NCBI GenBank assembly: GCA_947179155.2
Contig: OX359280.1
Location: 45,307,055-45,371,054 of the forward strand
DNA: 64,000 nucleotides
Direction of reading: 5' to 3'
From: Hedera helix
Lineage: Eukaryota; Streptophyta; Magnoliopsida; Apiales; Araliaceae
Shown: piece after piece, positions 56,159 to 64,000 of the stretch
Position numbering within the stretch: the first letter of the stretch is position 1
Layout of the letters: each line of letters opens with the position of its first letter
The notes under the pieces: generated by a model
The model's database searches: none
What the model saw: only the letters and a program-made list of their open reading frames with translations
Told to the model about the DNA's origin: nothing
Made by a program: the position numbers and the translations under genes

Positions 56159-56740
56159 ATTTAATTGAACAATACGATGTATTATATTAACTAGGGTGCT
56201 TAGCGTATGTGTGTGTATTCATGATTCATGCATGACTTCAACTTCTAAGTATACGGGTCAGGCTTCTATCCCGTTCCTAGATGCGTCTCCTCACTTATGG
56301 CAACACCTTGAGCACGTTTTTTCTATTTCAAAAAATTTTCGACAACGCCTTCCCATGGTCTCTAAGTACACGAAATACACCACGTCAACGTAGGCTAAGT
56401 ATGCACTCAGAGAACATGTAGAGATATCAGCAAAAAGTCCCAAAAACAAACAAAACGTACTCAAATTGTTGGCACAAACCTAAGTAAGAGACATAACATC
56501 TTACAACAGTCCTAAACAGGGGACTATTCGACATTCACTCCTAGTGAGTGAATGTCAAACAGGTTTCTAAGCTCCTAACCAAAGTACATGCACAAGTGAT
56601 TTGAAGGAATTAAATTTATTAGACGATTTTTTTTGCGTACAGCGCAATTGAATTTTTAAAATCCTAACAAAAATGAATGTACAACTGATTTGATTAAATT
56701 GAAAGTAATCGATATTCACCCGTTACGAGTGAATGTCAAA
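56159..56740. other. CACTA internal noncoding DNA with inverted repeat
   Basis: No gene. GACATTCACTC-CTAGT-GAGTGAATGTC (56530-56556) is an 11-bp-arm perfect inverted repeat. A degraded relative lies near 56711-56735. Confidence 0.6.
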
Positions 56741-57560
56741 CGAGTAACGTTAATTTTATTTTAATTTACTTAATTTTAATTATATTTAATTTAACTTAGT
56801 TTTATTTAATTTAATTTAATTATATTACATTTATTTTATTTTATTTTAATTATGTTAAATTTAACTTAATTTAATTTAATTTAATTTAAGTATATTAATT
56901 TAATTTTATTATATTAAATTAATTTTATTATATTTTATTTTAGTTTAATTTATTTTACTTAATTTAATTTATTTTTTTTGAATTATATTTAACTTCACTT
57001 AATTTTATTTAATTTCAATTAATTTTATTTTATTATATTATATTAAATTATATTAAATTAATTTTATTTTATTTGATTTTAAAGAATTTATTTTATTTAA
57101 GTATATTTAATTTAACTTAATTTTATTTAATTAATTTAATTTAATTACATTTTATTTTACTTAATTTATTTTAATTATATTTAATTTAACTTAATTTATT
57201 TTAATTATATTATATTACTTTTATTTTATTTGACTTAATTTAAATTAATTTAATTATATTTAATTTAAATTAATTTAATTTAATTTAACTATATTAAATT
57301 AATTTTATTTTACTTAATTTAATTTATTTGTCCTTATATTTAATGGAACTTAATTTCATTTCATTATCTTATATTGAATTTAATTTTATGTAATTATATT
57401 TAATTAATGTTATTTATTTTTAGTTTATTTTACTAATAAATAGATAATTTGCATTATAGTATATTATACTATATTATTTAATGTAATTTAATTATTTTAC
57501 TTTACTATAATTATTTTATTTAATGTAATTTATTTTTTATCTTTTTTTTTATGTTACTTC
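56741..57560. repeat. Low-complexity TTTAATTTAA tract
   Basis: About 800 bases made almost entirely of A and T, built from short words such as TTTAATTTTATT and TTATATTTAA. No reading frame. Confidence 0.85.
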
Positions 57561-58040
57561 ATTTCATTTTATGTTATTAGTACAAAACTAAGTAAATATT
57601 GCAATTGAAGAATTCCGCCGAAAATAGGAAATGTACTAACTACACAAAATAAACATAAAAGAAATAACTATAATTGCACAAATTAAATTCACGTGCAAAT
57701 ATTAATTTTTAGAATACAAATTAAATTCACAATATATATATATATATATATATATACCTTACGAACGGATGGTGAGGTATGGTCGGAGATGGCAATGGAC
57801 GGCGGCGACAGAGGTCCAAACGGACGGCGGTAAAGGCTATGGCAACGGACGGAGAAACGGGAGACGACGGCAAAGGCTGTGGCAACGGACGACGGCAAAG
57901 GTGACGTGAGGTCGGAGGGAGAGAGATAGAGCCGGGAAATGAGAGGGGAGAGAGAGAGAGAGCGACAGTGAGAGGTGAGAGAGAGAGAGAAATAACCGGA
58001 GACGGCTGGGGGAAAAAGACACTGAAATAGGTTTTTTAAT
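57561..58040. other. CACTA right subterminal region with (TA)n, GGACGG and GA-rich tracts
   Basis: Contains (TA)n near 57732-57756, repeated GGCAACGGACGG words (57785-57900) and a GAGAGAGA-rich tract (57910-57995). No gene recognised; it may be an untranslated or promoter region for the minus-strand TNP2. Confidence 0.5.
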
Positions 58041-58308
58041 TTATTTTTGATGGAATTTCCATCGAAAATAAATCCGTCGAAAATCTATTATTCCCGACGA
58101 AATTTCTGTCGACCATACAGATTTGTTCCGTCGACATTATATTCCCGGGCGTGGGAACTTTGGCGCCAATGGAGTGCTGTATTTTCGGCGGAATTCCGTC
58201 GAAATTATGTTAGTTTCGAGAGAATTAACCTCAACAGAATATTCCGTCGATATAACACTAATTACGACATAATTATTTCCGTCGGAACTAACCGCTTTTC
58301 TTGTAGTG

Positions 58309-59095
58309 TGCTGACAATTAGGACATTATTTTAATATGCACAAAATAAACTTTGTGAACCTTTAATGTCTATTGCTTATCCTATTATTCTCGTTCTTCTG
58401 TTCATCATTTATATCATTGTTATCTATACTAATCATCAATAATCAAGATGTAATGAATATCTGTGGTCTGGTGCATATATGATAAAATAAAAGCGATATA
58501 ATGGTGATGTGTCTTTTAGGGCACATGGTGAATATTTTCTTTGGCTTGAGGTAAAGAAGAACTGTTATTTGGCATTATCATGACCAATGATGTTTCAGAT
58601 GATAAAGGTTAATGATGCTTTTTCTGAAAAAGAGAAGTTAGTATACATTATGATTTACATGATTCTCCTAATGGTTGTTATTCTGCTGCAATTGTTGATC
58701 TAAACTTTGTTCAATAACTTAACTACAGTTGTTATTTTGAAACTTCTTGTTTATTTATTTATATCAAAACTTATTATTATTTAAGACTATTGATAACTTA
58801 TTATTTATTATCTTAGTCATGATATTTTTTATTAAGCTTTTTGAGCTCACGCTTTCTTTTTTATTCCATTGACCTTCAACAGGAGATGAGAGAGTAGCTA
58901 GGTCTAGCCAGGAGATGGAGTAAAGGTTTGAGTGATAACTGTAATAGTCTTCACACGTTGTAAAATTGTGTGTCAATAATAATGAAGACTTATTTCAGTA
59001 TTGTATTGTTGTACATTATATTGTATTGTAATAGTTATTGCGTATTTTGATGACTCAAGTTTAGGCTGTGTGAGACCGAATTTGGGGGTGTCACA
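58309..59095 (+). repeat. RLG-3 5' LTR, third piece
   Basis: Runs from the CACTA end to GGGGGTGTCACA, directly before a degenerate iMet primer site. It ends with TTTGGGGGTGTCACA, like the Tekay LTRs. Confidence 0.8.
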
Positions 59096-59097
59096 GT

Positions 59098-59109
59098 TGG
59101 TACCAAAGC
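59098..59109 (+). other. Degenerate iMet primer-binding site of RLG-3
   Basis: TGGTACCAAAGC differs from the Tekay site TGGTATCAGAGC at two positions. Confidence 0.75.
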
Positions 59110-59295
59110 TTAGGAATATGGTCTTTAATGAAGATCTGGGGGTTAGAATTTGAAGGGGAGAAACGAATAGAATCAGACACTAGTGTCTCCTACCTAAATT
59201 AATTTTTATTATCTAATGAGTCAGTTTGGATGTGGGGATAAGAGGTGACGAGTCAATTTATTTAACTAACGTTTATTTTATGACTATAGACATGA

Positions 59296-60450
59296 ATGAC
59301 TTCTGAAAATCAAGGAATGAACTATTTGATGCCTGAGGCGAATATGGTCGAAAATCAAGGAACAACGAATAATCCTACTACAAACTCAAGAAATAATCCC
59401 CCTGATAACATGAGGAATGGTGATTGTTTTAGGAACTTCATGCAGTTCATGAAGAATCAGGTAAGAGGAAATCCGATTAACAATAACGATAGAAATACAG
59501 GTAATGCACGAATGGTCAATGTCAAACAATTTAAGGAATTGGGACCACCTAAGTTTTTAGGAAAGCCCAATCCACTCAAGGCAGAGGCATTGATCAAATA
59601 GATAACAAAGATATTTGATGTCCTACGTTGCCTTGATGATCAGAAAGTTTCATTTGCCACTATCATGTTATGAGGAGAGGCGGACCGTTGGTGGTAAGCT
59701 GTAAAACATATCCATCACTTGGCACTCTAGATGTCCTGGGCAGAGTTTCAAGAATTGTTTAACGAAAAATACTTTCCAGAAAGTATATGTCATATGAAGG
59801 AGGTGGAGTTTATTAAGTTAGAGTAGTGGAACATGAATGTCTTACAATATAAGGCCAAGTTTGTCGAGTTATCCCGAGTTATGCCCCATCTGGTGAACAA
59901 CGAAGCATGAATGAGTCGTATGTTCTTGCGAGGTTTGAGACTTAAAATTCGCCAACACCTTATCTCTCATAAATTTTGTTTATATTAAGGTATTGTGGAT
60001 AAGGCTCAAAGGGTAGATCAAGAAAATGAAATATTACAGCCAAGAGTCAATAACCAGCAGAGAGAGAGAAAAATAACAACAACAATCACTGGAACGAGAA
60101 CTATAGAGGAGGACATCACCATTTCAGAAATGGTAATCATTTTAGTGGTAATTCCAGCTCGAATAATAGTAGAGGGGAATCAAGTAGGAACAAGTTCAAG
60201 AGGAAGAGATTCCACAATGATTACGCAAGGACACCGGTTTCAACACCAGCACCGGCACCAGTTTCAAGGGAGAAGACCGACCACCAGTAAGATGTTATAA
60301 GTGTAGTTGGGAAGGTTATATCAACCCAAACTGTACTCAGCAGTCCAAGTTGTGCTACAGTTGTGGGAAAGAATGACATATTGCGCGATTTTGTTCTGTT
60401 ACAAAATCAAGTCCAGTTGTAATGATGGCTTAAAAAGCTATCACAGACAA
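59296..60450 (+). pseudogene. Gag of RLG-3, broken
   Basis: The first 101 codons are open and include NVKQFKELGPPKFLGKPNP, similar to the Tekay Gag segment NFKDFKLVGPPEF. Stops and frameshifts follow. Zinc-knuckle remnants (CYSCGKE with a stop) occur near 60355. The ATG follows TTTATTTTATGACTATAG, an acceptor-like sequence. Only about 190 bases separate it from the primer site, so this element has no ORF1. Confidence 0.7.
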
Positions 60451-60529
60451 GAAAAAATCTGTGATTCAGGAGAGAGCTTTTGTTGTGACATCATAAAAGG
60501 CTCGTAACCCGAACGAGGTGATAACCGGG

Positions 60530-60872
60530 TAAGCTACTCCGTAATTCTTGTGATGTTTATGGCCTCTTAGATACTGGCTATATCCACTCTTTTATCTCAC
60601 CTGCATGTGCTCAACGGTTAAACTTGATCCCTGAAAACTTAGACTTTAACTTATCAGTTGAAACCCCATTAGGAGAAATAACCATTACATCTACTGTATA
60701 TAAACCTTGCTTAGTCCAAATCAACAACCTCACATTACCCGTTGACCTTATTTATTTGAAAATGCATGAATTTGATATTATTTTAAGAATTGATGTTATT
60801 TTATTTGAAAATTCGTATGGAGCTAGTAGTGCAAGAATAGCTTTCAAGAACTCAATAGGAGACTTGTTTTAG
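60530..60872 (+). pseudogene. Protease region of RLG-3 with downstream deletion
   Basis: LLDTGYIHSFISP keeps the DTG protease motif. The usual LGMDWL-type segment is degraded to LRIDVI (about 60784). Homology stops near 60875 and resumes about 30 bases later in RNase H, so most or all of the reverse transcriptase has been deleted. Confidence 0.7.
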
Positions 60873-60904
60873 CTCCTACTTTGACCATACCATTAGGATC
60901 GAGC

Positions 60905-62790
60905 GAATATGTCATCTACAGCTAGTGATTTTTTAGGAAAAAATCTAGGTTGCGTTCTTATGCAATATGGAAAGGTTATAGCTTATGCATCCCAATAACT
61001 CAAATATTATGAGAAAAATTACCCTACTCATGTTCTAGAGTTAGTAGCGGTCCTTTTCGCGTTAAAGATCTGGAGACACTACTTGTACGAGGAGAAACTG
61101 GATATTTATACGGATCATAAAAGCCTTAAGTATTTCTTCACTCAAAAGGAATCAACATGTGATAATGACATTGGCTTGAGCTGTTGAAGGATTATGATCA
61201 CACCATCCAATATAACCCAAGAAAGGCAAACATTGTAGCTGACGCATTGAGTAGGAGATTATATGCAAGTATGAATGCAATTCTGACAACACAAAGACAC
61301 ATTTTGTACAATTTATAAAAGATAGGGATAGAGCTAAAGACATCAGCGACCCACATAAGGATGACATATGTACGAGTAGAATCGTCTTTAATTGATAAAA
61401 TTAAAGCTGCTTAAACTACAGATTTAGAACTAGTGAACATGATAAAGAAAGTATAAGAATATGTTATTGCTGAAGCAAAAATCGATAAGAAATGAATACT
61501 TCGAGTCAATTCTCGTCTCTATGTTCCTAATGATCCTGAATATAAGCATAAAATCATGATGAAGACACACATCATACCATTTACGATCCATCCTAAAAGT
61601 ACCAAAATGTATTGTCATCTTCGACAAACATTTTGGTGGAACAATATGAAGAGGGAGATTATCGAGTTTATCTCTAGGTGTCTGACTGTCAACGTGTCAA
61701 GGCGGAACATTAAGTACCTAAGGTTCCGTTGTAACCACTTGAGGTTCCCGAATGGAAGTGGGAACACATCAATATGGATTTCGTAGTTGATCTTCCTAAA
61801 GTTTCTCAATTCTTAGATGTAATTTGAGTTATTGTAGATTGATTGACTTCTTGCATATACGAGAAAATTATTCACTTGAGCGTCTTGTCGATATGTATAT
61901 AAGTGAAATTGTGAGATTGCATGACATGCTAGTATCCATAGTTTCTGATCGAGACCCTAGATTCAGTTCACAATTTTCGATCAGCTTACAAAAAACTCTA
62001 GGCACTGAGCTACAATTTAGTTCTACATACCATCCTCAAATGGACGGACAATCGAAAAGGATAATCCAAACTCTTAAAGATCTATTGAGACTTTGTGTAC
62101 TAGACTTTAAAGAAAGTTGGGATAAGTATTTATCATTGGTTGAATTCTCCTATAACAATAGTTATCAAGCAAGTATAGACATGGCTACATTTGAGGCTTT
62201 GTATGGACGAAAGTATCGCTTTCTATTATGTTGAAATGAGGTAGGAGAAGCAAAATTGTTGGGACCTGAATTGGTGTACATGACAACAGAAAAGATTCAA
62301 ATGATCTGACAACGAATATAGACCGCACAAGAACGACAAAAGAGTTATGCTGATCTTCATCAAAAGGACGAAAGTTTTAATGCAGGAGATCATGTATTCT
62401 TACGTGTTTTTCCATATAAAGGAGTTACGAGATTCGAAAAGAGAGAAAAACTCAACCCTTAATTTATTGGTCCATTTAAAATGTTAGATCGAGTAGGAGC
62501 CGTGACCTACAGACTAGCACTACCACTAAGCATGTCTCGCATTCATAACGTTTTTCACATATCTATGCTATGTAAATATGTGAAGGATCTGAATCACATC
62601 ATTGAGTTGGAACCAGACGTTATAGCTAAGGATTTAACGTACGATGAGGTACATGTCCAAATCTTAGATAAGAAGAAGTAGATCATATGCTCAAATGTTA
62701 TACCTCAAATCAAGGTTTTATAGAGTAACTAAGATACTGAGGAAATGACCTAGGAGCTAGAATCTAAAATAAAATCAAAGTATCCCTCAT
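60905..62790 (+). pseudogene. RNase H, integrase and C-terminal region of RLG-3, broken
   Basis: RNase H pieces include GCVLMQYGKVIAYAS and YTDHKSLKYFFTQKE. Integrase pieces include IHPKSTKMYCHLRQTFWW, VSDRDPRFSSQF and YHPQMDGQSKRIIQTLKD. The GPF-type and chromodomain-like tail spans 62470-62780. There are many stops and frameshifts. RNase H has YSASD in place of YSDAS, and the QSER glutamate of integrase is replaced by Lys. Confidence 0.8.
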
Positions 62791-62824
62791 CTTCGAAATG
62801 TCAGGTACGTCAATTACGGGGACG

Positions 62825-62846
62825 AAATTTCATAAGTAGGGGAGCT
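62825..62846 (+). promoter_or_regulatory. Polypurine tract of RLG-3
   Basis: CATAAGTAGGGGAGCT abuts the 3' LTR start TGTAAGACCC. A degraded GGGGACGAAATTT stem remnant precedes it. Confidence 0.7.
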
Positions 62847-64000
62847 TGTAAGACCCTAACTTTTATTGAATAAAATTTAATTTTTTTTCCATATATTATT
62901 CTACAATAGTAAGGTGTTATATTGATAAAAGTTAAAGTTAATGATGTTATGTGTAAATTTTATTATGTCAGACAATATTCGAATTATCGGGGAATATTTA
63001 TTTTTTTGGGAAATATTAGATCCTATGACTGCGCCGAAATAACTAATCATTGGTAGACTTCACAACGAAATATTGTCGAATATAAAAAATGAAAAGGAGT
63101 AATCTTTTTAAATAAAAATGGTCATCTGTACTATCATTTTTAATTGTTTAAAATACCCGATGATAAAAGAATAGTAGCATACGGTATTTTATGATATTTT
63201 ATTTTAGCACACAGTATTCTACAGTAACACATGATATTATATAGTATCACATATTATTGATCTGATAAAGTAACTATCACACATTATTCATCAATAATGG
63301 TCACTACATAGTATTTTATATTATTGAATCAATAATTATCACAATAATAAATACACATCATCGAAACAATAATTGTTATTACACTGTATTTATATCATTT
63401 AGTCAATAATTGTTATTGCACTGTATTTTAAATTATTGAACTAATAATTGTTATAGTAACTCATGCACTATATCAAATTAATAATTGTCACAGTAACGTG
63501 TTATTACATTTATTTATTTATTATTCTTATAACTATTTTAGCATTATTTTAATTATTGTATTCCATTAATAATTGGTATTTCGGGTATTATATTAATTAT
63601 TGTAGGAGAATATGTGAAAGGAATATAGTAAATTGAGAGGTAGTCAGAATATGTGAGAATAAAATGAAAACATGTGGGAAGAAAATGTTGGAGAAAGGAA
63701 GAAAAGAAAGGAAAGAGGCAAAAGGAAAAAAAAAATGCAAAATGGGTGGAGACACATCACTACAAAAAAATTGGGCATTTGAGACGGAAAAATCCATCTC
63801 TAATATAGTAGAATCCGTTTCAAAATCTAATTTGAGATGGATTTTGATCGTCTAAAAATCCGTGTATGTGCCTTTTTTTGTGTACATAATTTGAGAGAAA
63901 AAAATACCATCTCTAATCCGTTTCTAAAAAAAAATATATTTAAGACGCTTTATTTTTGTCTCTAATCCGTCTCAAAAGTTAGCAATGAAAAAAATAATTT
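62847..64000 (+). repeat. 3' LTR of RLG-3, continuing past the window
   Basis: Aligns with 31966-32775 over about 900 bases with many substitutions and small indels. Interrupted at 63758 by a CACTA element. Confidence 0.85.
63758..64000. mobile_element. Start of a third CACTA element
   Basis: CACTACAAAAAAA is followed by subterminal repeats of GAGACGG / CCGTCTC and GAGATGGATTTT words. The subterminal motif differs from both other CACTA elements, so it is a separate family. The rest lies outside the window. Confidence 0.75.

Larger units (their letters stand above)
51369..58308 (-). mobile_element. CACTA (En/Spm-type) transposon, defective, with a nested solo LTR
   Basis: Terminal inverted repeats CACTACAAGAAAA (51369-51381) and TTTTCTTGTAGTG (58296-58308) bound 6940 bp. 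Flanking triplets TGT and TGC are a near match to a 3-bp TSD. Both ends carry many CCGACGGAA / TTCCGTCGG subterminal repeats (51390-51830 and 58050-58290). Gene remnants are on the minus strand: a TNP2-like N-terminus at 56158-55235 and a TNPA-like gene at about 55230-52400. The TNP2 catalytic part is missing, so the copy is non-autonomous. Confidence 0.9.
31966..64000 (+). mobile_element. RLG-3: old, disrupted Ty3/gypsy chromovirus hosting nested insertions
   Basis: The 5' LTR survives in three pieces (31966-32775, about 50535-51368, 58309-59095), the internal region is 59096-62846 and the 3' LTR starts at 62847 and runs off the window. The LTR starts match (TGGAAGACCCCAAC and TGTAAGACCCTAAC, then TTTTATTGAATAAAAT). 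The LTRs differ at many sites, and the pol region has many stops and lacks reverse transcriptase. It is much older than the Tekay elements nested in it. Confidence 0.85.

Noticed and set aside
58047..58334. 95-residue plus-strand frame at the CACTA right end
   Set aside because: It crosses the terminal inverted repeat and consists of CCGTCGG subterminal repeats.

Overview
This window is plant nuclear DNA, most likely from a eudicot. It is AT-rich and dominated by nested transposable elements. The one recognisable host gene is a complete granule-bound starch synthase I (GBSSI, waxy) gene on the minus strand. Its coding exons lie at 25724-28911 and a 5'UTR intron and leader extend to about 30300. 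Thirteen coding exons join in frame to a 615-residue plastid GT5 enzyme. The eudicot assignment rests on the protein sequence and exon layout; I cannot name the species.

Layout, left to right. 1-4140: the 5' end of a minus-strand Athila/Tat-like Ty3 element (gag-protease open to the window edge, tRNA-Asp primer site, 5' LTR). 4141-6018: unassigned AT-rich DNA, then a CACTA-type transposon end. 6019-7205: a degenerate plus-strand Athila/Tat-like element, cut by a minus-strand LTR of a related element (7206-8541). 8786-21864: Tekay-1, a complete and very young chromovirus with TSD GGGAC. 22058-23130: a 5'-truncated L1-type LINE. 23131-25590: AT-rich DNA with a minisatellite. 25590-30300: GBSSI. 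31230-31965: LINE fragment. 31966-64000: an old chromovirus (RLG-3) whose 5' LTR has been split twice. The first split is a Tekay-type solo LTR (32776-50534), itself split by complete young Tekay-2 (35558-49373, minus, TSD GCGAT). The second is a CACTA transposon (51369-58308), which carries another solo LTR (52999-54959, TSD GTAGC). A third CACTA element starts at 63758 in the 3' LTR of RLG-3.

The most interesting material is in the two Tekay elements. Both carry an extra gene (ORF1, 262 and 285 aa, acidic then coiled-coil) between the primer site and a single 1510-1511 aa gag-pol ORF, and RLG-3 lacks it. A splice-acceptor-like sequence sits directly before the start of ORF1 and of gag-pol. 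The LTRs carry arrays of AT-rich hairpins. Downstream of these, three diverged LTR lineages share a 17-codon reading frame behind an acceptor-like AG. One Tekay LTR also shares GC-rich palindromes with the unrelated Athila/Tat-like LTR.

Boundaries with both TSD and LTR ends are precise. Boundaries of degenerate pieces are approximate. All comparisons were made by eye.
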